Positions 51,785 through 62,407 of a DNA stretch of 64,000 bases are shown here, one piece after another. The translations under genes and the position numbers were made by a program. Under the pieces are notes generated by a model that ran no database searches, was not told the origin of the DNA, and was given only the letters and a program-made list of their open reading frames with translations. The DNA lies in contig OX344749.2 in assembly GCA_947034885.2 (NCBI GenBank), positions 25,807,501 to 25,871,500 of the forward strand. Direction: 5' to 3'. The stretch's first letter is position 1, and the number at the start of each line of letters is the position of its first letter. The DNA is from Thuidium tamariscinum (Eukaryota; Streptophyta; Bryopsida; Hypnales; Thuidiaceae).

Positions 51785-52480
51785 GGTAGTTCATTTCAAA
51801 TTGTCTTCTTCTCCTTTTAATGCTACAATTATTTTGGGGGAAAAAATGAATGACAAATTGGGTGGATTAGATTGCAGTGAAGAATTTTGAAAGGGTGAGA
51901 CCTATCAATCTATCACCAAGGTAGTCAACCAAAAATGATTTGATTACTAAACAAATACTTAGGTACATTCTTCATTTCTACACCAACCTTGAAAGTTATC
52001 TATTGGGAACTTCTTGGCCTCAATGTCTTTTATTATATATGAGATGCAAGATTTCATTGACAAGATGGATGTCATTTGGATTTAGCAACGACATATGGAT
52101 ACAAAATCTTGTGTAGATGAGAAGAATTACAAATGAAATTATGCCACAAATTGCATTTAACATAAGGTACATCAAATCAAAATAAAGACTTGAAGTTTAG
52201 AGATATTTAAAGGAAGGTTTGATTTGGCACCTAAATATCAAAATTGAATTTTACATGTTGAATTCTTAAGGATTCACATCACTTCACACTACTCACAAGA
52301 TGACATGTGCAATACTTTTTTTAATACAAAAATAACTTAATTTCTACTAAATCTAATCTTTGTGCGATAGAAGATGGAGATCCTAATTGTGGTATGATTC
52401 AAAAATTATCCTATTTATATCACTATAGATGAGTAAGATCGGAGATCCTTAAATGGATCATCTAATGGCTGAAATTGAAT
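51785..52480. other. AT-rich intergenic DNA
   Basis: No gene or ordered repeat seen. Confidence 0.4.
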
Positions 52481-52663
52481 TTTGGAGAGGTGAAACACCT
52501 TGAAATATTTTTCACTAAATTTTCCTTATAAGACAAGTGGAATTGACATTTAATTCAATTTGTCTCATATTTTTTGGAGAGGTGAAACACCTTGAAATAT
52601 TTTCAGTAAATTTTCCTTACAAGACAAGTGGAATTGACATCTAATTCAATTTGTTTCATATTT
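52481..52663. repeat. Recent tandem duplication, unit 91-92 bp
   Basis: Units 52481-52572 and 52573-52663 both begin TTTGGAGAGGTGAAACACCT and differ at only a few positions; a third start TTTGGAG follows at 52664. A diverged relative lies at about 56465-56530. Confidence 0.85.
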
Positions 52664-53829
52664 TTTGGAGCTTGGTGGAATTAGTTATAAAATTTTGAAG
52701 TTGAAGTGGCATAGGGCTCTAAAATGGAGTATTTTCTAAAATGTACACAATTTTACATTGTTGAAGGCTGTAAAAATAGGATACATTTACAAATAGGATA
52801 CATTTAAGAAGGTGATTCATTTTTAGAACTTGCTCTGGTTTAGAACCTCCTACCGTAGTTAGTATCTATTTTAGACTGTCAAACATAAGCTACTAGTTTA
52901 TAGTGGCTCAATAAACAATACAAGTAGGCTAATACTAGAGTCTTTGATCTTATTGTTACATTAAGTGAAGGACTTTTTCTACAAATTTTAGACTATAGCT
53001 AGAATGGCAATCATTGATATTGTTTTGTAGTTGAATTTGGATAAAAAGTTGATCAATTGGATGAATGAACATTATTCAATGTCGATGAAGATATTGGCAA
53101 TATGACAATCAAATGTTTTTTGAATTTTTTTTAAGGATATTTGACCATCCAATATTTCTTTTTTGCCACCTAAAAAATGGATGGTTAGATGTGAGTATGG
53201 AAGTGGAGCATGGGACTTGAAAAATGTAATTTCACTTGTACAAAACCATCACCTATTTATATTTCTAAGGAGTTCCTTACCAACATCTTAACAATAAATA
53301 AATATTGTAGTACCTTATATGTAGTTCTACCTTAGTGCAAATATGAAATAGACCATAGATCATTGGTATTACATGTTTACACATTTCAAGATTCAACAAT
53401 ATAAATCCCAAGATGAAATAGTCAAAAACAATGGATGTAAGATTTAAGACATTGTAGTCTTCTAAAGTTACTTTGAACTATTTCAAAGAAGTTTATAGAA
53501 TATAGCTTGGCCATTAGAATTCCAAGTATATTAATTTATCATCAATAGAAATGGCATACTTTTGACTCAAGTGCAAATTCAACTTAGACCCTCACTCACT
53601 AAAAGAAAATAAAGGATTTTGTGACAACAAAAAACAATTAATATTTGAATTGCATCGGATATTTGCTATTATGAGGCCTCTAGTCATTATAAACAAGTCA
53701 CATGCCAAAATGTAGTTGCAGAGCTAAATGGGGTTGTTTCTCATCTAATAGCTTACTTGAAACTTGGTTGGCAAGCTTCTTTCATATAGTTGGTAACGTT
53801 GTATTTGTTACCACAACTCTATCAATAAA
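52664..53829. other. AT-rich intergenic DNA
   Basis: No gene or ordered repeat seen. Confidence 0.4.
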
Positions 53830-53972
53830 TTTTGCAACTTATTGGTAGCTCATTTGCAACTAATATACTACTTATTTGCAACTCATTTGTAACTTCATTG
53901 CAACTCATCTATGACTTATTTGCAATTCATTTTTGCCTTCATTGCGACTTATTTGTACCTTCATTGTAACTT
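53830..53972. repeat. Degenerate minisatellite, unit about 16-18 bp
   Basis: Variants of CATTTGCAACTTATTTGCAA recur about eight times. A few scattered copies continue near 54415-54480. Confidence 0.7.
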
Positions 53973-54173
53973 TTAGATTTTTAGATTTTGTATTTTTAAT
54001 TTCAATGATTTTTAGATTTTAAAATTATTTGAAGTTTAGAGTTTTTTGAGATCTTGTAGATTTTAGAAATCTACAAATTGTAGAAGTTGTAGAATTTTAT
54101 TAAGATATTTTATCACATGAAAGTAAAATAAGATTCTTAAGTTATATCAATTGTTAAAAGTACCATTAGATTT

Positions 54174-54200
54174 TTGCACGGTGTTTCTTGCAACGACCCC
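54174..54200. mobile_element. Isolated terminus of the 4-bp-TSD element family
   Basis: The complement reads GGGGTCGTTGCAAGAAACAC then CGTGCAA, matching the family termini. No partner terminus was found within about 750 bp to the left, so it is probably a truncated copy. Confidence 0.55.
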
Positions 54201-54739
54201 AAAATGCAATTAAGACATGACTATTTTCCAATTTATAGTCGCATTTACAATCTAGTTGTTTCCTAGTCATTTTTTCCAACTATAGATTCACACAATGCAT
54301 TCCAAATAACACAAATTTGTCCACATAGCAATCATGATGGATAATGGATGGTGTATAGCTCACATTCATTTTAAATTTGAACTTTATCACAACTCTCATA
54401 ATCTAGCACTTCATTTTGCAACTACTTTGCAACTAAAAAAATTTATATACTTCATTCTACAGCTACTTTGCAACTAAAACAATGCAATAATGATTTAACA
54501 CAAGGATGTATATTAGTGACTTTAGAGTTGGTACAAATAGAGAGGTCTAAAGTCATTGGATAGTTGTACATGACGCTTAGTCGCATTTTAGTTGGTTGTG
54601 TCACACATGTTTTCAACTTCTAGTGGCTAGAATTACATTCTACTATTTATTGGCCAATTCTTCCTTTAATTCCTAAATATAAATTGCAATATTCATTTAT
54701 GAATTTAGTTTTCACAATATAAAAAAAATTGTTTGACAA

Positions 54740-55461
54740 GGGTGATTGCAAGAAACACCTACCGATTTTGTTGCGTTTGGCTGATTTTTTCGGGAGTACT
54801 TTAAAAATAGAAAATTAATTTGAAAAAAATATGAAAAATATGAATAGTGTATATACCTCTAAGATGAAGGTTTTCACCAAAGGAAATGGCTAGAAAAATT
54901 CTCTAAGTAGGAGAACTTGAAAAATGCCAAACCTCCAAAAAATACATACCTTCATGTTTTAATTAGGGAAAAATAGTAAAAATAGATATTTTCAAAAAAT
55001 AAAAAGTGTACATTTTCAACAACTTTATGGAGATGGTCATTCACAAAAAACCCCACCAAAATAGTATTTTATATGTTTCAAAATACAAGCAGAAGGGAGC
55101 TCACTTTGTAGACCTCCACACCACATAAAATTAATTATTTTTTAAAATCCTTCCCTGGAGAGCTAGAAGTCTATTAGAAGACCATCTCATCCAAATTTCA
55201 TCTTAAGATCATTAAAAAAAGGTACTCCATAGTACTAGAAACCCCTAAACTACCAAGTGTGACATCCAATCGGGGTCTATTTTTGGATAGTAAAATATTT
55301 TTGAAAATTATGGAAAAATTATGGAAGGTTTATGATAGTTATGAGTACCTTCCCTACAAATCTTGAGCCAATCAGAGCCAAAACACAAAAGTTATGGCCA
55401 AAAAACAGATCAGCACACGTAGTGTGACACAAAATAGGACAGGTGTTTCTTGCAATCACCC
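54740..55461 (-). mobile_element. 722-bp inverted-terminal element, copy B, 4-bp target duplication
   Basis: Termini GGGTGATTGCAAGAAACACC at both ends, inverted; flanked by ACAA (54736-54739, 55462-55465). Same length as copy A and in the opposite orientation. The interior has stop codons in all frames. Confidence 0.9.
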
Positions 55462-55465
55462 ACAA

Positions 55466-55727
55466 TTGAGTTATTTGTAAAGTCCCCCCCCTTTGGACAT
55501 GACTTTTTTTGAAGTTGAGAAGGCAACTATAGTTGAAGCGTCAAACTTTTTTGCAAGATACTTATGTCACATGACTTCAAAAGTGGGGACCAAACTTTTT
55601 TAGGCACCATTTTGATGAAAAAATAAGTTTCATACCCACTTTTATTTAAACTTTTTTAACTCAACCAGCTTTTTCACAAAACTCATGGGTTTAAATCCCG
55701 GTTTAGTGTACTTTACAAATAACTCAA
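55466..55727. mobile_element. 262-bp MITE with TTGAGTTATTTGTAAAGT termini
   Basis: A perfect 18-bp inverted repeat bounds the element. It starts immediately after the right target duplication of copy B. Non-coding; the target duplication is not clear. Confidence 0.65.
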
Positions 55728-56583
55728 ATGTTAAATTTGTTTACTTGAACAATCTAACAATTTTCATTATTGTATTTCAATCCCATCTTAGAGCTATTAA
55801 CGATTTAATTTTTCTTTCTATCTTAGACCTTCTTCTATTTAATGATCTTTAAAAGAATAAAAACCTAGTTTAAGAAAAAATTTAATCCTAAATTCAATCT
55901 CAATTCTTCAAAATACATTTTTTTTAATTCAAATTTTGCAATACTAAAAAATTCAAAAATGGTGGTCAAGTCATCTAAAATTGCAACTTGCCTAGTGTTT
56001 AAAAAACCATTTTTTTCCAACTTTGAATAGATATATCTTCCACTTTGTATGATCAAATTTCATGAAATTTACCACATGATTTTAGACAAATGAAGTACAA
56101 GATTCCATGGTTAGGCTCCAAAAAGATATATTTTTCTTACAATGTCCTTGGATGAACTTTGTAGAAATGGAAATTTTGAGTGGTTTTTGATTTAAAATGG
56201 ACTTGGCCCTGTTTAGATTAAAAAAATTTATATAGAAAGAAATTGGATAGAAAAAAATAAATTAGTAATAGTTGTAAGATTCTAGCCAATTGAATTACTT
56301 TTTGAACTTAGGAGTTAGGTTAGGATAAATTTTGTTTTCAAGGATTGCTTGAAACAATGATAATATAAACCTACAAAAATCCCAAATGTCCCTTGAAAGA
56401 ACCTTCAAACTTTAGGGGTTAAGAGCTAGAAATTAGTTTGGACAAATTAGACTTTTGAAACCTTTTTCAATAAAATTCCCTTAAAAGATGAATGGAATTT
56501 GCACCTAACTCAAGTTGTTTCATATTCTTTAAGAGCTTTGCAAAGGTAGTCATGAATTTTTGAAGTAGAAATAGAGTGGTTGC
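55728..56583. other. AT-rich intergenic DNA
   Basis: No gene or RNA supported. Holds the diverged relative of the 52.5-kb repeat unit near 56465-56530. Confidence 0.4.
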
Positions 56584-57313
56584 AGGTGATTGCAAGAAAC
56601 ACTTGTCCTTTTCTTTGTCCCCTTGACCTTTAGGAGGTAGTTTTTTGCTCATAACTTTTGCATCTTTTGGTCATTTGACTTGAAACTTGAATTTAAGGTG
56701 CCTACAAAAGTTTTACATTTTGTGTAATTTTTTCAAATTTTTCAAAATTAATTTACTATTTTTAAACTGCGCCCGATTGGGTGTCTACTTTGGCCATTTT
56801 GGGGGGTTTTAGTCCTATTTTTGACCCAAAAATGAAAATTTTGAGCTGAAAATTGGCATGCAAGGACCTCACTTAAAGTTACACAAGACCATAAAGATAT
56901 TTTTTGAAAATACTATACTCTTCAACCTCCACAAGTTGTCAAAGTGGATGACTTTGCGCAAGTGTAGAGAATAGAATTAATTTTTTCCAAAGATGAAATT
57001 TATTGGAAAAGAAAGACCTTTACTTGGAAAAAAAAATATTTTTCATTTGAATTTTTTGAATTTTTTTTACTATTTTTACCAAATTAGTGAAAAAAGAGCT
57101 ATTTTCATTGTATTTTCTATTGTCTATAACATTTAGAGAAAAAAATTCTTAGGTCTGAATTTCAAGAGACATGATATTTTCATTGCTCTTCAAATTATCC
57201 ATATTTTTTTCAATTTAAAATTTTTTATTTCAAAGGGTCGTGTAGGACTCACAAGACTCACTAATTTTGAGCCATTTTGAGACAAAACCGGTAAGTGTTT
57301 TTTGGAACGACCC
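56584..57313. mobile_element. 730-bp inverted-terminal element, copy C, diverged
   Basis: Left terminus AGGTGATTGCAAGAAACACT; right terminus, complemented, GGGTCGTTCCAAAAAACACT. Flanked by TTGC on both sides (56580-56583, 57314-57317). Interior landmarks of copies A and B (CATAACTTTTG near the end, similar spacing) are kept but the sequence is strongly diverged. Confidence 0.75.
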
Positions 57314-57929
57314 TTGCTTACAACATTCATCCCTTGAAATGCATACTATTTGTACAACATTAGTGCAATGGGAAAACAAAGTATACAAAAGGTGTACATT
57401 TCAAGAGATGGACGCTTTTAAAGCTTGAATACTTTGCGTCTCTTTTACCTTAGACTATTTGCATTCATCTTTCCAACCTATGACTTTGACGACTCCTTGA
57501 GTGCTTACATGCGAAAAGGTGCCCTAAATAAAAACAAGCCAATGTCCATAATAGTCAAGGACTTGTACAACCACTCCATATCTCCATAGCATAAATTTGA
57601 TGAATCTATGACAATTTGCGGTTGTATGAGAGCTTGATCCCTTGCTTCAAAGCATTGTGAGTTGTTGGAGAGGTGCCACGTGATAGTCTAGTCTAGAGTT
57701 GGGAATGTACCCAAGTCAGCCGAATGGGCGACCCCTCCTCAACCTCAAAAGCAAATCCGGCGCGACCCCTCAATGTGGCCTAAATTGAGGGCTACTTTTC
57801 TTGAGTATGGGTGCGGGTGCTCTCCCCGTAGAGTCCTGTCACTCGTCCTGTCACTCCTGTGTTGCCCAGTTCTCACGGTTCACCCATCCTTTCCAGCTCA
57901 GTTCGTGCTCTAAGTTTACCGCCGGCCCC

Positions 57930-57936
57930 TATAAAG
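57930..57936 (+). promoter_or_regulatory. TATA box of the MIR319 transcription unit
   Basis: TATAAAG in a GC-rich context, followed about 30 bp on by a pyrimidine/CA-rich stretch (TCTTCCTGTACACTCACT) suitable for transcription start at about 57958-57970. It lies about 550 bp upstream of the miR319 hairpin on the same strand. Confidence 0.6.
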
Positions 57937-58525
57937 CGCCTCCAGCCCTCTCTTCCTGTACACTCACTTCTCGACACCCGCCTGCGGGCTGCAGCAGCGC
58001 AGCACCCCGTAGCCGGCCCTCTCCTCAAGCCTGCAGTCGATCACTCTCCACATCTCCACATCTAGATTACAGCTAGTTTTCCTTATCCACGCACTGCTGC
58101 CCCCCAGTCCTCAGCTGGCCTCGCTCTCGTCACCCTGCGCGCGCGTACACCGGTGGATTCACTGATCTTGCTCGCCGTTTTGCAGCTGGTGGAGTGGTGG
58201 CAGCCGTATGTGCAGGCAAGTGAGGGAAGGTCGATCACTCGTGAAGTGGAGGAGTTTCGTTGTTTTTGAGCTAGCTAGGCTCTGTTGGTTGTGGTACTGA
58301 TGTGTGTTTGAAAGGTGGTTGTGTGGCGAGCAGAGTTATGGAATCTAGCTAGGATGTGATGTGGCAGGGCGGTTGGGACGGGGTCGCTGACTAGTTTGGT
58401 GGGGGCGACACGGGTGCCAGATTTGGCTTGAAATTGGGCTGGCGTGGGGCTGCTTTTCTCTCCTTTGTTTTGTGTGGTGCGTCCGGTCTCGACTTTTTGA
58501 AGCTGTTGTTGAAGTGTCGTTAGCG

Positions 58526-58545
58526 CGGAGCTCTTTTCGGTCCAA
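58526..58545 (+). ncRNA. MIR319: miR319 star region
   Basis: CGGAGCTCTTTTCGGTCCAA pairs with the mature sequence, with three G:U pairs and the terminal C mismatched. Confidence 0.85.
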
Positions 58546-58667
58546 TAGTGGCTACTGGGAGGGTTGTCCTGCTGCCGGCTCACACTTCCGGCTTCCGTAT
58601 CATGAGCAGCGTGATGTGGAATCCGAATGTCTGATCCGGGAGCTGATCAATCAATCCCTCGGCGTCT

Positions 58668-58688
58668 CTTGGACTGAAGGGAGCTCCC
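58668..58688 (+). ncRNA. MIR319: mature miR319
   Basis: After an initial C the 20 nt TTGGACTGAAGGGAGCTCCC are identical to canonical plant miR319. The 21-nt form starting with C is, to my recollection, the annotated form in moss, liverwort and Selaginella. Confidence 0.96.
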
Positions 58689-58740
58689 CCTGTTCCGACA
58701 CTTGTGTAAACTACCTTGAGTGAGAGAGTGAGTGAGTGTC

Positions 58741-61700
58741 GTTATCGATTCGGTTAACTCTGACGGGGTCTGGTGTAACTGATTTCCTTGGATTTTTTCA
58801 TGCCGCTAGGATGCCCCTTTTTTCTATGTTCTCAGACTTAGTCAGCATGGAAGATCAATTGCTTCTAAGGAAAGTGACTCTCAGCCGGAGCTTATCAAGG
58901 TATCCGAGTGAGATTGCGAGCTTTGGACATTGGCAAGCTGCGGGCGCGACAGTTTTTCGGCGTCCTTCGGCCAAACTTTTCCAGGCTTGGGTTTCACCGA
59001 CGGAATTGCAGTTAGGGCTTCTGATATGAGAGCTGCTATAGGTAGAATAGTGCCCACTTGTCCTGAGCAGGGATTCTACATCGTTGGGTTGTGACGTGAT
59101 TTAGTGACTAGGAACCAGCTTGCGGCACTTGATCCGCTGACAGTCTCTCGTACGACTTTGTGTGAGACTCAGCTGGAGTCTGTGTTCGAGTTGATTAGAA
59201 ATCCGTCACATTCCTGTTATTTTTTTTTTTGTCTTTGCCAGAGAATCGAATCACTTGACTAAAACGTGAGGAAGGCGGACTTGGAGCTCGATTACCAATG
59301 ACTAGTGAGGTAGCTGGTTGGTGCTGCAATTTTCACTTACATGTTCAACAGTGCCCCGAGTTTTGTCACCAATGTGGGTTACACTACTGATGATTGAAGG
59401 ACTATCTTGACCAACAACAGTTTCTTGCATCCACAAGTTCCTATCCGCAAGCATTCAGATTGTACAAAATGCCTCGATGCAATAAAACAAAAGCTTCTGC
59501 TGGAAGAAAATTTAATGTGTAAAGGCTGGGTGGCAGCTTTTTCATTCCTTTTGCATGTCAGTTACTCAATTTCTACCTTTTTCCCAGTGACTCCTGAGAA
59601 CTGATGAGTTCATAACTTTGTCTTCCGTACTCTAAGTATCATAGTCACCTACTCACCTGACGTGAAATGAACTGTCAAATCTTGAATCCAGTCAGGATTT
59701 CTTACTTGTCACTATTCTACTACTCATTCAACCTGGTCACCGAACGGGTCAACTTTCGTGTATAAGTTAGCACTTTCCTAAATTCAGTTTTCTCCAGGAT
59801 AAGCAAGCCTCCTGATCAGCATTGTAGAAGGCGTGGCCCACTCCGTCACCTGATCGAAGCTAACTGATTCCCTCCGTCCATTTCCGAACCTCTTCCTAAA
59901 TCTAGAAGTCTACGAAGAGTAGGATCTAGACTACCCTGCCACCCGAAACTTGTATAATTGTACGCGTACTGTAGCCATAATATCGGCATGCATGATTCCT
60001 TCTGAATGTACTCGCTGTGACTCATTCGTGAATGTTGGAACCCCAATCTGCATTCGAAGACTAGTTCGTTAACGACCGTCGACCTTTTCCGAGCGATTCA
60101 AGGCCCGAAAAGGTTACCGAACTCGGTTGAATCGGTATTCGCCACTGGTCGTCGGCTTGGAGGCCTTCGAGTTGCGGTATTGAGGGGAAAACAGTTCCTG
60201 GTACAGTATGACTCGCTCGTCCGTTGAATGAGTAACGGATACGGGATGTATGGTCCAAATCTGACATCTATTCATATTTCTATTAATTAATACTTTAATA
60301 TTACCGAAGCTATAAAAACTCTGTCTCGCTCCTGCCTGCCGTGCATTGTCTTGTGTGTGGTGGTTCCGTCAGTTGTTTCAGTTGATATCGCAGCCAATCT
60401 TCGATATAGTTTTTTATTGTCTGAATTGTAACAAATTTCACCGGCGAGTGAGGAAAATTATAAATGTATGTGTCAGGAAACTGTAATTTTCTATGAGCAT
60501 TGAAGGCGGTTCTTTGTGACGTACTGTAGAGTTCTCGCTTGTCAACCCCGGGCGGAGAGAGTGTGATAACGTGCGTCTTGAAGATCCAGTATTTACAGAC
60601 TTCGTCCGAGACTTCCAGTTTCTGTAAAGTAAGCTTAGCCTTGCCTGCAGTTTGTCAGTTCTGCACCTGAGGAGAAACCTTATTCCTAATTTTTTCTGAT
60701 TTAGAAACTTAGACATTTATGTCCCATTAAAATGAAACTGTCCTTGAACCATTTTTTTTACGGAGCATTTATTTCACTATTTCATTATTTTGGGAACTGC
60801 CGCAAGCAAGCTTGCCTCAATGATTTGATGATTCAAGCAATTTTCATCATTCTCAAAGTGTGTTTATTCATCAAACAACAGGGACACCATCTCCAGATTT
60901 TGTACCAATTTTAGCTATTTTCCACTTTTCTCTTGAAAACAAGTGTATAAATCAGGGAATGCAGTTGTGGGTGTAGACTACATGGGTACGCAATGCCAAA
61001 GGTGTCCCTATATTGGGCGTTGAGTAGGCCTTGGAATTCCAAGTCTAGTCACAACCCCTCTCCACCTCCACGCCACCGGTAGAAGATACCCTCGTTTGAA
61101 GCAAATCCGACTACACTGTGAATATAGATTCGCTCGAAAAGAACACCCGGAGGGCTACGTGATCCCCTTCTGTCTGTCTATTCCAATTTGCACCCTGCGC
61201 ACAAGCCAATTCCCTGCTACTGGAATTGAAACAGTGCAGACCCCGGGGTGCAGACTGAAGATGAGCTGATTCTTATCCAGGGGGGAAACAATTGGTCTTG
61301 AACTCACTTGAAGTGATGTACTGAACTCCATGGAACTCACTTGAACTGATGTACTGAACTTCGACTGCATCTTGAACCATCCCTTTTCGCTGTTTTCAGA
61401 GCGTACCACCTCCAGGCCCTTGGTTTTGTTAGGGTTCTTAATTGTGGCGACTCAGGCACATTGTCTGATTGGGTTGCCAAGGTAGACCAGCACCCGGTAC
61501 CAATACGGAGGTACTGTCAAAGATCTTCCGCAGCCGTTCTTGAAGCTAGTGAAAACCCAGGGACCGACAAAGGGAGAGAAGCTTGCGTCCGAACTTCACT
61601 TTTATAGATATATGACCTTCAATTGAAATGGCGCTTCACATACCCAAGCCCATGTACTTGCTGCATACCTTAACATATATTGCACTTCCAATGCTGCACA

Positions 61701-61930
61701 GGAAGCCCCACAGAAATGGCATTATGCAGTGGGTCAAAAAAAACCGACCCAATGCATATGAGCCACTCTTTATTCCGGGTCCCATCACTAAACAAGCCCG
61801 GCTCGATATTTAGGAAGATATTTGAAGACCGGAAGTGACAGACAGTAGTGACAGTCAACACCTTTTCAATCTTGGTTTCCATGCTATTAAATGTAAGCTC
61901 TCCCTTTTTGAATGAAAGATCATTCTATAT
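58741..61930. other. Moderately GC-rich non-coding region
   Basis: No convincing gene. Short frames (up to 97 codons) lack motifs. A second GC-richer block runs from about 59.8 to 60.3 kb and another from 61.0 to 61.9 kb. These could be downstream parts of the MIR319 transcript, other non-coding transcripts or decayed genes. Confidence 0.35.
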
Positions 61931-61934
61931 TTAA

Positions 61935-62155
61935 CCCCTAAACGACGAGCCGGTGGCCGTGGAATTGAGGAATTTTGATACCATGGGAATCATTGGTTCA
62001 AAAAAATCTAAAAACACACGTTGGAAGTCAAAGCACTGTAGAAGATCTTCCTTTTCCACCCCTAATTCCGAGGATGAATGATTGCAATTCTGTCCTACAT
62101 AGAAAGATTCCCTGAAGTTCATCGACCAGAAAATGGCTTGGGCGTTGTTTAAGGG
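61935..62155 (+). mobile_element. TTAA-flanked MITE, 221 bp
   Basis: Left end CCCCTAAACGACG, right end (complement) CCCTTAAACAACGCCCAAGC; flanked by TTAA (61931-61934, 62156-62159). About 90% identical by eye to the inverted neighbour at 62188. Confidence 0.88.
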
Positions 62156-62187
62156 TTAATGCAGAATCTCTCTTCAACATTCTTTAA

Positions 62188-62403
62188 CCCTTAAACGACG
62201 CCAAAGCCATTTTCTGGTCGATAAACTTTAGCGAATCTTTCTGTGTAGGACAAAATTGCAATCATTCATCCTCGGAATTAGGGGTGGACAAGGAAGATGT
62301 TCTACAGTGACTTCCAACGTGTGTTTTTAGATTTTTTTGAACCAATGATTCCCACTGTATCAAAATTCCTCAATTCCATGACCACCGGCTCGTCGTATAG
62401 GGG
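62188..62403 (-). mobile_element. TTAA-flanked MITE, 216 bp, inverted relative to its neighbour
   Basis: Left end CCCTTAAACGACGCCAAAGC; right end, complemented, CCCCTATACGACGAGCCGGT; flanked by TTAA (62184-62187, 62404-62407). With the 61935 copy it forms a near-palindrome of about 470 bp with a 32-bp spacer. Confidence 0.88.
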
Positions 62404-62407
62404 TTAA

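Larger units (their letters stand above)
58512..58703 (+). ncRNA. MIR319: pre-miR319 hairpin
   Basis: A long fold-back of about 192 nt. AAGTGTCG (58512-58519) pairs with CGACACTT (58696-58703) at the base. The miR319 site (58669-58688) on the 3' arm pairs with the star arm (58526-58545), allowing G:U. The upper stem continues to GGCTTCCGTATCA pairing with TGATGTGGAATCC around a 9-nt loop (58603-58611). Long precursors with miR319 on the 3' arm are characteristic of the miR159/319 family. In plants miR319 directs cleavage of TCP and GAMYB-type mRNAs, depending on lineage. Confidence 0.95.
57960..58740 (+). ncRNA. MIR319: Primary transcript region of MIR319
   Basis: GC-rich transcribed-looking region from the TATA box through the miR319 hairpin. 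Both ends are estimates: the 3' end and any introns cannot be placed, though acceptor-like GTTTTGCAG (58178-58186) is present. A 30-codon frame at 58208-58300 precedes the hairpin. Confidence 0.6.

Noticed and set aside
55685-55710. GGGTTTAAATCCC as a tRNA T-arm
   Set aside because: No anticodon arm or acceptor stem can be formed around it; it lies in a MITE.
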